From Camarhynchus parvulus (Eukaryota; Chordata; Aves; Passeriformes; Thraupidae): a stretch of 64,000 nt of DNA. A program made the position numbers and the translations under genes. The notes under the pieces were generated by a model. It ran no database searches. It saw only the letters and a program-made list of their open reading frames with translations, and had not been told where the DNA came from. Each line of letters begins with the position of its first letter. Position 1 is the first letter of the stretch. The DNA is taken from the NCBI RefSeq assembly GCF_901933205.1, contig NC_044590.1, forward strand, positions 9,761,501-9,825,500, in the 5' to 3' direction. Below, piece by piece: positions 20,879-34,600 of this stretch.

Positions 20879-23800
20879 GAACCCAAGCTGCAATTAAATA
20901 TGCATTGTGAGTGTCTCCCATTTCTGAGCATGAAAATCTGTCTGAACTCAAAACTTTAGCATGCAAAAGCCTAAAATTCTCTCTGTGGGTATGTATACCC
21001 TGGTGCTGGTGTCAGCATGCAAACAGCATGAAGACTGCACTAATGCAGCCTTAAATGCATCTATGTAAAAAAATACAGGTTTAGGATGAGTGTGGAGAAT
21101 TGATCCTTGGAAAAATGGGACATTACAGAAGCTGTAACTCATGTCCTTTCTTCTTGCAGGCAGAAGTTTGTCACAGTCTCTGCCTGGGGTTTAAAAATGT
21201 CCACAGCAGTGGGTGGACCTTTAATGTCCACAGCTGTAATGTCACAGCTACAGAAAATATCAAAGCTACAACAGAAAGCACAGTGTTGCAAGCTCCCTAA
21301 CTAGGTTCAGTCAGAGTTGGGGGTTTTTTTTGGATTTTTTTTTTCTCCTGGGAAACTCCTGCCTCTACAGGGACCTCACATCTGCTGAGGCTGTTGTGAT
21401 GTACCCGTGGGTGGTTCAAGGTGTGGAGCCATGTCACCATTCCAGTTAGAACATGCTGGTCACGATGTCCTATCAAAGAGAGCTGCTTGCAAAATGACTG
21501 TCAGATGAACCCTGTGCAAGGGAAGGGAACATAATGGTTTGTGTGTGCCCGTATCCACTGAATATCCCTGTGGCAGCCTGTATCCTCCTACCTTTCTGCT
21601 CATTCCACCGCTTCATTCCAGCCCACGTGGAGGAAAAAACGTCTTTTAGCTTCTACACCAGTGTGAAACTATCCCCTGTAGAATTGCCAAGGAGGGTCCC
21701 CAGTGCTCCCTGTGTTTGTCCTGCACTCAGTGCCCCACAGCTGTCTCAGGAGCACATCCAGAGAGGAACCTCCAAGCCAGAGTGGCACATCTTCTTGTTA
21801 ATACCAAAAGAAGTAGAATGCCTCTAAGTTTTACCACAGAGTGTTGCCACCTGAAAAGGACCTTCCCCACTCTTCCAGCCATCTATGCTGCTGGCAGGAG
21901 TGCCAGTGTGGGATGACTTCCCTGTGCAGTAAATGTGAGTGGAAATGTTTGCCTGCTTAGCATGTCCTGTGCCATAAATCTCCACACGGGCTCTTAAGGA
22001 AGCACATGGCATGAGATCTCTGACGTTTCCCTCTTGTCTGCCTGAGCTGGAGAGGAGCCCTGATGTTAATTCTAAGTCCACAGATCCCCTGTGTGGCTGC
22101 AAAGGCTCTGCCTGTGCTGCTGCTGGAGAAGGGCAGCATTGCTTGGCCACCAGGAGCCAGCCCTGGGGCAGCTGGTGTGAGAGGAGAGGAGCAGGGCTGT
22201 GTCACCCAGGAGCCCTGACCACGCTGTCCTGGCATTCCACCACGCTGTCCAGGCCATTCCAAGCGCCATCACAGCTCCTACACCTTTTGGCACCCCTCTT
22301 AGAGCAGTGGCTGTTGCCTTTTCTGATCCATGGGCTCTCCCAGGTGCTTTCCAAAGCAGCTCCTGCCTCTGAACTGCTTTTCTTGGTTATTTGAGCCAGT
22401 GTTTCAGGTCCAGGCCAAGGATCTAGAGAGGTTTACAAATCCTGCATGGTTTTAGAGGTACTGTAGGAAGTCTCATCCTTAATTTCCCACGGATCTAGTC
22501 CATCAAACTCCAGCTGGGGATCAGCACTATCAACTTTGATTCAAACAATAACCATGCAATGCTATATGGGGAGAGGCAACAAATTGATAAACCATCACAT
22601 GACACCAATATTCTTGATAAATCTAGACCTGTGAGATGTTGACCACATTTATCTAGCATTCACATCCATGGGAATCAGAAATTCCTTGCACTTCTCAGCA
22701 CTTTGCAGTGTCAGGACCTTCTAACTTCAGAACAATGGGCTATGGCTTTCTGCCTTTAAACTTCCCTGAAACAGATATTCTGTGCCACATATTTTCAATT
22801 ACTACAGAGGATTAAAAAAATCTAGGTCTGGGATGTGAGTCATGGAGTTCAAAGTAGGTCCAGGACTGAAATTTCTCTAGCACTTAGGAGCATTTTGGCT
22901 CGATCTCATCAGGCCTGAAATTCCATTACTTTACTCTCATGTGCAAATAATCACTGCAATAGTTTCAATCACTGCTAACACAGATATTACTTGAATAAAA
23001 CGGTTCATTTGTTTTAAAGACCTAAATCAACACTCAATCCATATATTTTAAAAACTATAAAAATTATTGAAGGACATGTTACATGGCGTGAAATCTATTT
23101 GGGGGAGGTCTTTGCTCCAGAGGCTTTTTGAAGTCACCAGAACCCTTTGGCTGAGTTATCCCTGTGTGAATCATGCAGGCACCTCTCACTCCTCTCCCTC
23201 CCCTCACCTGTGCAGACAGCTCTGCCCTCTGCAGCAGGTGACAGAGCAATCCTGGGCACCCAAACTCTGACAGCATGGCTGGGAGGGCACTTTCACTGGG
23301 GTGAAACAACCACAGGGATATAAACGGTGCTTCAAATCCCCCAATCCCTCAATCATGTTTCCATCATGTGAATATATACAACAATCATCTTCATGGTGTG
23401 TGTGTGGGGGGGGGTTGGTGTGAAATCAGAACTCTGGGAGCAGTTTTAATGAAGGTTCATCCGAGGTAAAGCAGTAAGCTGAAGGCCACATGTTGGTTTT
23501 ATTGCAACTTCCCCCCTTTGCTTGGAGCCCAGCAGTTCCCTGGGAGCCCTTCATGCCTGCACACAGACACACCAAGCAGGAGAGGCTTCCCTGCCTATTC
23601 CCTTTCATAGTCTGTCTGTGCTGGCATGCTCTTGTCTTGCTTCATAAAACCTGTTGAAAGGCAGTCAATTCATTAATCTTTTGCCAAGAGGCATTAAATG
23701 CCAAGCAGGGAGAGACGATAATGACTTGACAGTTCATAAGAAAGGGCCTGATCCTGCAAGGGGCTGGGGGTGGGAGCCAGCGGGGAGGGGCGGGGGCTTG

Positions 23801-25400
23801 GCAGGCTGCAGGATGGATCCCTTGCACATTTCCTGCTCTCCCTCTGCCCTGGTTTGCTGCATGGCTTTGGAAGAGAGGCCAGGAACGTGCAAGGGTGTGA
23901 TGAAGCCGTGATCATGGTGCTGTCCTGTGAGCTCTCTGCATCATGAGCGGTCTGACACATCCCCCAGCACTCTGCACGGGGAGGGGTTAGCAGGGATGAT
24001 GCTTCAAAGTGCACAGGGGACATCTCAGTGTGCTGCTAACGGGAAGCTGGCTCTTCTCTGCTCCTGAGGCTCACCAAGAGAGTCCTGGCAGTGGGGAATG
24101 CAAACCATCTGCAGTGAGCACCTGCACTGCCTGCTGCAGCTTTACGCTGCCTGATCCAGGGCTGCAGGCAGTGCTGGGAGCAGGGCAGCTCAGCCTCTGC
24201 ACCCATCTCTCCTTCCACACATCTCCCCATCCAAGAGCCCACAGGAGCACTGGGAAGGGAGCAGGAAGGAGAACTGCCAGCTCCAGGCAATTGGGCAGCC
24301 TGAGTCAGGCTGCAAATAGGCAATGGGGTTCACTGCAAGCACATGGGTTTAGAGAATCATAATTTTCAAAGCTTTTTTAAATTGGATTTTTAGATTTTAG
24401 AGCTCAGACTTCTGTGCCTTTTTCAATGTTGTGATGGAGGTTATAAATGTTTAAAGAAACAAGGAGGAAAAGAGTTCTTCACAGGGTTTAATGATTCGAG
24501 GAGCTGGAGCTTTACTAATGAAACTGCAATTATCACTGGACTTGCATTAAGCTAATCTTGAGTGGGGATTGCTGAGGTCAACCAGAGTTTCCAAGAGGTC
24601 CCACAGGCTCCAGGGCAGTCAGTGATGCTGAAGTGATGCTGAAAATCAAGCACACTTGGCCTCCTTGGTGTACAGTGGAAGTGGATCAATACTGAATTAG
24701 AGGTGGATAAACTGCATTTAACTATATTTAACAATACCACTGATAGCACTTAAACTTATTAGGTACCAATTATCCCTCAGTTTCACGGCAGCTTGCCTCC
24801 CTCTCATATCTGCAGCATGTGACTGCTCCAGCCAGAGTCTGCAGCAGAGCTGACAGGGTTTTGTCCCTCAGCTGATGAAATCACAGTCAAGGTTTGCAGA
24901 AACTTTTTTCCTGAGTCATTCATCAGTTTTAAATTCCCCAAAATGAAGTCAAGCTGTGGTGTGCCATTCTTTCTGATTTAAAGTGCCTTTCTCAACTTAG
25001 GCACTCTCTCCTTTTTGAAGGCAGAAGAAAAATCTGAATAGGAAAACTGGTTTGGTGCTTTTATTACCTGGTACTGGCAACAGGCTTCAGAAGCAAAATC
25101 CACTCCTTTGTAATGGGGTCTGTGAACAGAGTTCCTTCACACTTATGCAAGGTGATTCCTTGAACATATGTGATGTACAAGGCATTCTCCGTATAAGGCT
25201 GCCAGTCTCCACTGCAAGCAAGATTGGTCTTTGCTGGTTTTGTGCATATGCCTCTAAACTGATTGAATGTTTTTAATTGGATGTCCTTTCTCTCCTCACT
25301 GAAGGCAGCCCAGTTTAGTTAACAAACACCTCTGCTCTGTGCATCCCTCAGTCAGAGGTTATCTGCACTGAGCCTTGCAAGCTCCCTGCTGCTCGTGGCT
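20879..25400. other. Single-copy DNA, no gene seen
   Basis: Mostly unique sequence. It includes a G9 run at 23406-23414 after a GT-rich stretch, and GGGCCTGATCCTGCAAGG near 23740, which resembles an ancient sauropsid repeat. The frames of 95-127 codons at 22.0 and 24.0 kb lie in GC-richer DNA and overlap on both strands. Confidence 0.5.
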
Positions 25401-28400
25401 TCCCACAAAGCAGGTCAGTCACTTCTGATGGCAGGAGAGGATAACCCAAATTTCAAAAAGCACCTTGATATTCATGGAACCACCCTCCAGGGCCTCGCTG
25501 CTTCCCACAGTTGGTGTGCTGGGTGGCAGAGGTGGATGATGGCACTGCTGAAGCTCCTGGCATGTCCTGGCTCTCTGCATGTGAAAGGCAGGAGAGGATG
25601 CCTAGAGCAGCCTGTCCTTGTTGGCCTCTAATCCATCCAAACCCAATGAGATCGAAGCCTCAGTGGACAGCAGCAGCCACATCTGGGCTGTGTGTAGGGT
25701 GCCAGCAGCTCTGGCAGGGGCTGTTCTGCTCAGGTCAAGGTGGGATTGCAGTGCAGGAGCTGAACCAGCCCTGGAGTGGCTGCTGCCCAGGGAGCACTGG
25801 GGGCAGACAGTGCCTGTCACTGCTGGGGACTTCTGATCCTCATGGCTGGGCACATGAGCCTTGCAAGTCTTTCCAAAGGTCATGGAAAAGCAGGAGGAGA
25901 ACAACTTGAACATGTTGGAGAAGGAGGAGAAGAAAATGGGTGGCATCTTTTTCTGGCTCATCCTGCTCTCATTGGTACGAGCAGGCAGGGGTCCAGTGCT
26001 CAGACATCTCGAGATCATGATTCTTCTCAAAAATTACTTTATTTACAGTGTGTAACTCAGTAGCCAGGAACTGAGGGAGTGCCCAATGACCCAGAGACAG
26101 CCTGTCTCCTTGACCTGCATGCAAAGAGCCCATGCCTTCTCTGGAGGATGCTCTGCCAACCCAGATCTCTACCACTGTCTCCCCTTGCAGGAAGGGCTTT
26201 CCTCCCTGGTTCCAGTGGCCAGGAGTGGAAGAGAAGCTTTGTGGCAGGAGGCAGGTGGTTCTTCTGGAGGCCAGCTCTAAGAAAGAAAGGCAGAAATAAT
26301 CTCAGGTTGTAGAGGAAAGAACAGGTTTTTGCTGTTCCTTCAATCTTTCTCCTTTGACCAAATGTTTCTCCTTCCTCCTTTGAACTTTGAGCACAGCTGT
26401 GGTGTGTCCCCACCATCCCCAGGGTTCACCAGCCATGAGTTCACCTTCAGCCAGGGATTTTGGGTAAGCCAGTGATTCCCCTCTCCCTCCCTGAGCATGT
26501 TCTCATGGTCAAATACGCTGAAGCCACACAGCAGAAGGATTCCCCTGCCCAGCTCTGCACGGTGTCTTTTGCCCTGCATCCTTGGCAGGCGTGGTGTGGG
26601 GAGGGCTGGCTGTGGGGGATGCACTGGGCTGCTGCCAGGAGGGATGTACCAGCACGGAGCAGCCCGGGTTTCCTGGATACACCCTGTCTTGCAGCTATCT
26701 GCAGCTCTGGAGCGTTTGGTTCAGCCTCTCCCCAGTGCTGCAGCCTCAGCCCGGCCTCTTTCTGGCAGACTTGTTTATCTGGGTGTTACATTGCTGCAGG
26801 CCAAGGCTCAGTTTCTGTTGTACTTGTGCCAGGGTACACAGCCCTGGCAGCTCTCAGCACATGGGAGGAGTGTCGTTTTATCCCAAGGCTCCCTCAGGAA
26901 TTGATAACTGTTTAACACAGCATCAGGGGGAGAGGATGGAGTGACTGCAGGAGTCCCAACACACAGAGGGGAAATGTACCCTGGGAGCGGGAAGAAAAGG
27001 CTGGACTTAAAGTACATGAATAATAAACTTGGGTGCTTCAAATCTTTATTTTTATGATACGGTGGTGGTGGTTGTTACCTCCAAACTTGGATTAATGAAT
27101 CCCCTGTAGCTATTCTGCTTTGACTAGATCTGGCAAAGATTATGTTAGAGAGAAAGGGAGTGGGGAGATGGAGGAAGAAAAAGCACCACTTACCAGCATG
27201 CTTATACAGATAGGAGCTAAAAGGTGTAACCTGATAAGAAATCTTTCATTTCAGGCAATGCAAGCCCTGTACAGTCCCTCTGGGTCTCTTAAAGAGAGGC
27301 TCTTTGGAGCCTCCCAAAAGCACATTGAGCTATGAAAGTGTCAGGAGCTGATTATGCAGCAGGCTGAAGGAGCCAGGGTGCCCAGCTGAAACCAAGGATA
27401 AGTTCTGTCCCCAGAGCAGCTCTGGAAGCTTTGCAAGCAGGATGGAAACTCCCCAGGTGTCCCCTGGCCCAGCCCTGAGCCTGCAGTGCCGTGCAGGTAA
27501 TTCTGAGCTTGGGCAGCCTCAGGAGGATGCAGCTCTCAGGACAGATTTGAGCGTTCCTCAGTGCAGCAGAGTCACACCATCTGTGCAAGTGGCAGATCAG
27601 CTGTGACAGCATTATTTGCAAAACTTTACAAATAAAATTATGGTGGAAAATTATGGTGGTTTCATATCCCCCTGTACTGAAACCTGCCTTTGCTGATTGG
27701 GACCCAGGCACTTTGCAGAGCACTTTTGGTTGCAATGTGCAAATTTCAAATATGACCAAAGCAGTAAGGCACAGGGTGAAAACAAGGAAACAAATATTTT
27801 TAATGTTCAGTGTTGGTAGTGGCAGTGAAAGGTGGAAGAAATTCAGGCAACCAACAGATTCCTCTGCACCCAGTTCACATCTGTTCACAATTCACTGCAA
27901 CCTGCCAAACAATTAAAAACAACAACCTGTTTTATTAGCTGTCACATCCCATAAAATATCTCAGGGCCCTTCATCAGCAGCTGACACCCTGTCAATAATA
28001 GCTCTCTGGGTTAAAAAAAAATGTTCACAGTGTTATTTCAATGTCTGGCTCTCAGAGGTTTATCTCCAGTGGCCATCACAAGAGTACTCAAACACCAAAT
28101 GCAAGGTTAACAACTTTACAATTAAGGATGTGAAAGATATATAGATGTTATTTTCATCCCACCCTGAGTTTGAGAAATGCAGGTCTTGGAGGCTGGATTG
28201 CTCCATGGCTGGTCCTGCAGGGAGAGGTGCATGGGCTGAGCTGTGGGCAGGCAGATGCTTGGCCTTGACCAGGTACAGCTACAAGACAATTCCTGCAGTG
28301 TGAGTAGGAGCCCTGGCTTTGCTCAGCCTGGTACCAGTCTGAAGATCTAACCACCCATTTAAAGAAGGTTTGATGGGAAAAATATGCTCATGATACTCAG

Positions 28401-29464
28401 ATGCTGCCCCTGCCCTTTCTTGTGGCACTTCTGGCACCACACTCATGAACTCACTGGGCATTGCACTGTCCTTGTTTAGCCCTGGCAGTCCCTGTCCTGC
28501 TGCCAGTGCTCCCCTCCAGCAACTGCAAAATGTGCAAGGCATCCAATCTGAAACAGATTAATCCCTTCAGCACAATCCCAAGTCTGCCAAGGCTGCCAAA
28601 TTCTCCCTTTTTCACTTCCCACAGGAACAGACTTCCCACAAAGTTTCCTTTATAAAATGTGCTTTTCAGAGTTTTAAAAAGCTGAATTCACCTACATTTG
28701 AGAATATGATGTCCAAGGCTGAAATAAAGACAGTAAATATGGAAATAAGCATTCTGAAAACATAAAGACTTACCAGATCTGGTTTTTAGAATTGAAGATG
28801 TGCGTGACTGTGTTCTGAAAATTATTTTTGTACCTTTTCATGCAAAAGGAAGAGGTTGCCCTCCTATTTTTAAATGCAAAGCCAGATGCAATCTAAAAAC
28901 AAATACTTTCTGTGCTCTGCATACTATACAACCAGAGTGACAAGCCCTGTCCCATGGAGTTCACAGTTTAGGGAAACCAAAGGGAGATGAAAGGTCATGT
29001 CCAAGATCAAACATGAACTTGGCGGCCCAGCCTATGACTGCAGCCCAGGCCCTTTGATTCAGAACTACTGGTCCATTCCTTCCATCCTCTCCTGTCATGT
29101 TCTCTAATTTTCCATTGAGGCTGTATTTTTAGGCAGGTAACTTTACACTCAGTGCTGTTGTTTCATGTGCATGTACTTCCTATCTGGCAAAAGATAATCT
29201 GTGATTAAATCAGCTGGGATCAAACAAAGCAAAATGAGGAGGAAATCAGATACTAAAATCCTGTTAAACACCTCCTAAGCACCAGGAGGGGATGGCTGCA
29301 GCTCTCATCTCACAGGGGTTGCAGTGAGTCCCTAAACCACTGCAACTGCCCATGAGCCATGAATGGACCTGTGGCATCATACACATTTCTGGATGAAAGC
29401 TGGCTGATTTGCCTGAGATGATCTCAGTTTCATATACCTGTTTTTAGAGATATTTTCAGCATTG
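25401..29464. other. Single-copy DNA, no gene seen
   Basis: GC-richer to about 27.5 kb, then AT-richer. The minus-strand frame 27352-27888 (178 codons) and the plus-strand frame 26460-26915 (151 codons) have no recognisable domains and are overlapped by others. No mobile element is evident. Confidence 0.45.
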
Positions 29465-29859
29465 GTACAGTGTGACCGTGTTCACAGGGGTCCCAGGATG
29501 AGGGAAGAGACGAGGATCTGACTCCATGTTTCAGAAGGCTGATTTATTATTTTATGATATATATTATATTAAAACTATACTAAAAGAATAGAATAAAGGA
29601 TTTCCTCAGAAGGCTAGCTAAGAATAGAATAAGAAGGAATCCTAACAAAGGTTTGTGGCTCGGACTCTCTGTCTGAGCCAGCTGACTGTGATTGGCCATT
29701 AATCAGAAACAACCACATGAGACCAATCACAGATCCACCTGTTGCATTCCACAGCAGCAGATAACCATTGTTTACATTTTGTTCCTGAGGCCTCTCAGCT
29801 TCTCAGGAGGAAAACCCTAAGGAAAGGATTTTCCATACAAGATGTCTGTGACACTACAG
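29465..29859 (-). mobile_element. Solo LTR, second copy of the same ERVK-like family
   Basis: The LTR proper spans 29471-29853 (383 bp), with TG...CA ends. On the minus strand it shows CCAAT motifs (reverse complement at 29691-29695; the plus strand also has CCAAT near 29723), an AT-rich TATA-like zone, and AATAAA (reverse complement at 29543-29548). The flanks GTACAG (29465-29470) and CTACAG (29854-29859) form a 6-bp target-site duplication with one mismatch. It aligns end to end with the plus-strand copy at 1610-2282 apart from the pentanucleotide array. No viral genes adjoin it, so it is a solo LTR left by recombination. Confidence 0.75.
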
Positions 29860-31219
29860 CATGGTTGCCTAGTGTGGGGAAATCTGTGAGTCACATTCTG
29901 CCCAGTGCTGCCAGCACACATTCAGCACTACCATCAGGTGCAGCAGCATGGCCATAATCAAAGGCAGATTTTAGACCTGAATGGCTTGTATTAGCTTTGT
30001 TCTACGTGGATTTTTGTCCAGGTTTTAGGTTATATTATTCCTGGCATTACCCCAAGTGAAAAAGGGTGTTGTGACCCCATTTTCTCCTCCCAGGGATCAT
30101 GACTTGCTCTCAGTGAATGGCAATGTCTTGGTCACTTCCCAACATGACTCTGTCTTCTTCCAGAGAAGCTACTGGACTTCAGAAAGCAATTTCCATGCCA
30201 GGAATGCCAGGGCCTGTTTGAGACAGCAATGAGTGGCTTAATGCTCAGATCTCTGTGGCTTCATCCTGTTCCAAACCTCCCCATACACCTGCAGATGCAG
30301 CTTATGGATCTGTGCCCATAGTCACCCTCAGGGTGGCCTAGCACATGGCACACAGTGCTTTAACAGCAGAGTGGAGGTGGAATGACACTGTTTGCCTCTC
30401 TGTAGCATGAGTACATAATTTAATAAGAGCACAATTTTCTGCTGGTGCACATTCATGGCTTTGCAGTTGCATGTAGTTACTCACGGGCCTGGAAAGAGCC
30501 ACAGCAACAGGCTGGGAAAAGGACAGATGTAAACAGAAGAAATTCGTGGTATTGGGGTGATTCTTCATGGAAAAAAAAAGAATAAAAAAGAACAATAAAA
30601 GACAAATGCTTTGGCTGTAGGTGTTTGCAAAATCCTTCATCCAATGATCACAAAGATTGGTGTGCCCTCAGTGATCCTAGAGGAGCCCATGTGGTATTGA
30701 CCCTCCAGTCCTACAGGCAATTTCAAAAGAGCCTCAAGGAAGCTTCAATGGGATGCAAAAATTTTTCCTTTGGAAATCACAGCGTGGATGGTAAATCCTC
30801 TGTTGCATGGGGCTCATCCTCAGCATTTCTATTTAAAAAACATTCAGCAGTGGGAATAGCACGGGTAAACCTTGGGCAACTCTTTGAAACTCTAGGCCCT
30901 TGGTGATCTTAGCAGGTGAGCTGGGATAAATGGAGCAGCTCCGAGGGGCTCGGGGCACTCGCTCTTTAGGCAGCACTTGGGGCTGCTGGGGCAGAGGTGG
31001 GAGGCAGGGAATGAGCTTTGATATAATGATATAACGTCCCCTCTCGAACCTCAGGGAGCCCCCTCTCCTAATATTATTCTTTCTTCATTCTCAATTCAAA
31101 CCAAAAGTGAAAACAGAAAGAAAATAACTCTCCTTTCTCTCCTCTCTTCCCTCACCCCCCCCTCTCCCCTCCTGCTGCTGCTCCAGCAATGGGAGGGAAG
31201 GGAAAAGGGACGAGAGCCA
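29860..31219. other. Single-copy DNA, no gene seen
   Basis: Unique sequence, with a C- and CT-rich patch at about 31130-31185. No gene or mobile element is recognised. Confidence 0.5.
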
Positions 31220-31640
31220 CTTAGATCAGTTTCATGCACAGGAGAAGCAAGACAGGAATTATTTTTCTTGTTAGCCTTTTTGTAAGAAGACAGACAACCC
31301 TTTCAGCCCAAATACAATATTGTAATTGCTCATATTCAACTGACAGAGGTTCCCAGATGAGCTCCACTGAGGCGTCATTTACTAATCTGTCATGTTCTAT
31401 AGCAGCCGGCACAGAGCGCTGTAAAAGTGTCTTCTTCTCTTTAAGTTATTTATATAGTTGGCTGAAAGCGCTTTGCTTGTACAAACTAGAAACTATTAGA
31501 TTAGACCAGCGGAGACAGCCAGAGGCAATCTTTTTAACAAAGTGAGTGGGATTCAAAGTAGGCTTGGAAAGCAAATATTATTTCACTGGAAGTCTATTAG
31601 AGGTAGTTCCCTGGATAACAAATAAGTGCTTTGTTAGCTT
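31220..31640. promoter_or_regulatory. Candidate conserved noncoding element
   Basis: A unique, repeat-free block of about 400 bp with even composition. It includes CAATATTGTAATTGCTC near 31315, GAGGCGTCATTTAC near 31369, TGAAAGCGCTTTGC near 31462 and AACTATTAGATTAGACC near 31490. Stop codons interrupt all frames except one of 103 codons without any domain. It looks like developmental regulatory DNA; this is inference from texture, without alignment. Confidence 0.35.
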
Positions 31641-34600
31641 AGCTTGGAGAAATGCACCGGTCAGGTTGGCAGCAGCTGGGTCTAATGGTGAGCTGTGTGA
31701 TAGGAGATGATAATTCTGTGATCAGAGCAACACATATGCCAGCTTTGCTCTCCCTTCCTTCACAGCCTGCCACATCCCTGGGTTTACTTGTTTAAAGTGC
31801 ATGTCAGAACTTAGCAGCTGAGGATAACTCCATTTGTTTTAAAACTTCTCATCGTGACACGCGTGCACACACTGAAAGAAAAAGTATGGAAATGCAGCCC
31901 ATCAGAAAGCAAATATTGTTCTCACCACAGAAGGCTGAAAGGTTGTGCCTGTTGGAGTGCTTTAATAAAAGTGGAATCTGGGCTCAAAACAAGTTTTAGG
32001 CAGAGAGCTCATCATGACAAACAGAAAACCAGACCCCAAGTATTAGATGAGATTGAAACATATTCATAAAAATATGCAAAACTAGTCATAATCACTATTA
32101 GCTGCTAATTCCGGAAAATATCTGTTTCATTCAGCCCCTGAGACAGCTGCTTTCAGTGACGGATAATGTGATTTTTCTCTGGTAGAGCATAAAATGTCCC
32201 TATGCTGTAAATCCATATCAGAGTGATTCCTAAAAGCAGAAACATGTCTGTATAACACCTTGGGATCTATTTCTTTCTTTGAGAGGTGCTCCATACATGT
32301 AAGAGGTTGTTTTTTTTAATTTATTATTAATAACCACTTGCCTCCTTGGAAATTCCTGTTTGAAGCTTCCAGTCTGAGGGTTCAAAAATCCAAAATTGTA
32401 CATTTTCCTGTGTACAAGATGGATAAAAGTCAGACAATCCAAGGGATGGCTAAAATGCAAATGGACAGATGATGAATTTTTACAAAGCAAAAGCCTTGTT
32501 GTTCCTGGCTGTGGTCTAGATTGCTAGAGACACCAGAGGGCTTCCCAAAAGGTCATTACTCAACTCCACTCCTTGTATTCACATACAAGACTGGCTCCAG
32601 GCTGGAAGCAGCAGGAATGCTGGGTGACCCAAAAGAGCAGCAGAGAAACCACGGCCCAGTGTCCTGCTCAGCTGCACCTGGAAAAACTCAGTTTCCTCTT
32701 GGGTTCCAACCTGGAACAGACTGTTAGAGGGGGTAACAGGGTCTGCTCCTGGATCAATTGGTCTTGGCAGAGGGCACTGCACTGTGTCCCTTTTCTAGAG
32801 AACAGTAGGGGTTTTCTACCCAGGGTTTTCTACCCAGCATGGTCTTCAGCCAACAATTTCATTTTCAAAATCCACCATCAATGGGTCTGTCCCAGGGGCA
32901 GATTCATCCCCAGGATGAAGGTAAAAAAAAACTCCTTCCTGCACCCTCTCCACCCCCACCCAGCTTTCCCCATCCCAGTGGGCTGCAGCAGCACTAAACA
33001 ATCCTTGTTTGCTCCACAGCTTCCCTTTGGCTCCCTGTGGGCTCCCTGTGTCTGATTGTTGGGACTGACAACACAAATCTGTGCTGGAAACTTGTAAGTT
33101 GCCAACTCTGCAGTAGGAGAACAGGTAATATGAATGTGTTGAAGTTTAGGTTTCAAGTTTGTGCAGGCAAGCTCTTTAACAGATAAATCTCCATTTAGCT
33201 TGCCTTAAAAAGCCGGATGAAAAATGGGCTTTTACCAACACCCTCCAGTGTCTCACTAAGGCTGTTTGCTCACCCTCCAAAACTCCTGCAAGTTGATAAT
33301 TAGCTGGACCCTGTCCCAAGGCAGCCACACTTACTCAGAGGAGAACTTGCCCAGTCTGCTCCGACTCCAGCCTCTTTTTTTTTGAGAATCATTTTACTTT
33401 CTGAGCTCTGCTTTAAAACTTCGAGGAAATTTGCCCTTTTGCCCTCCTCTCTCTGTATACTCCAAAGCCAGAGGGGAAAAAGAATATGACAGAAGCTCTT
33501 GAAGAAGACATTTGTTTTTTGTGTTCTGGGGAAGGGGACATACGAAGAAGGAGTGATGGGTTTTGTAGAGGCGAAATGGAGTGGGAAGTCCAAGAGTTAC
33601 CTACAAGTTGTGCAGGTGAAAACCACCATGAACTCATTATTCCTCCTAAGTGGGTTAAAAACCTAGGGATTCCCAGGGACACACCTGGGTTCTACTTTGC
33701 CAAAGGAGTGGGAAGAAACAAGGTCCCCTCCCAAGCCCAAACCCCTCCTACGCAGTGGCAGAGCCCCAATTCCTGTGTGTGCTTCCCTTGCATTGACATT
33801 CACCTCTAACAGCTCTGCTCCCTGGTAATCACAGGTTGGCCTTTCTGTTGCTGGCAGCAGGCAGCCAAACTGCTCTTGCCTTTGATCATCCCTCTCCACT
33901 CCGCCCTCAGGGCCATATTTTCCTAAGGGAGAAGGGGGCGAGGGTGCAGCCATGTCACCAACTCCCTCTGGAACAAGTCAGGCAAGTCTTTTATCTGCAG
34001 GGAGGTTTCACTCTACTTAGGGGAATTAAGGCTCCCCCAGTTTGACTCGCAGCCCTGCCTGCTGATAAAAACTCCTTTCAATGGCTCAGCACACCCGTCT
34101 CAATGCATTGCAGGGAGATGCTGGAGTGTATCCCTGTTAAAAGGGTCCAGTGGGTGCTGGCAAACCCATAGCAAATGGAAGTGACTTGGGAGAGCATGGG
34201 GACACATGAGTGAAAGTTCCTCTTCCTTTTTCTCCTCTATTCATGGAGATTTTTTCCTCCACAAAGTGTCAAATTCCATCTTTTACTTCCATAGGAAGGG
34301 GACAATGTCAACAAATTTCTTAAGAGGCAATGAAAGATCAGGGGCCAGAAAAGGGCATTTGTTCTTAGGCTGTCTGCAGTGATAAGGAGTCACCGTGTGT
34401 GACTGGGTTTTTGCAATCACTTTTGCTCCTGCTTTGGCTCCTTTACAGGTTATCAGTGGATCTGCTATGCAGGAAAAGCTCCAGACAATGCAGGTGATCT
34501 GCTGGGACCTGGAAAGAAGAAAATGCCCAGGGGACAAACATGTGCCCTGGAAAACTAAATATCCACTGAGCCAATCATCAGCTGTATTTCCACAGCAGTA

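Noticed and set aside
27352..27888. 178-codon minus-strand frame as a gene
   Set aside because: No domain or signal recognised, and composition resembles translated noncoding DNA (many C, S, L, W).
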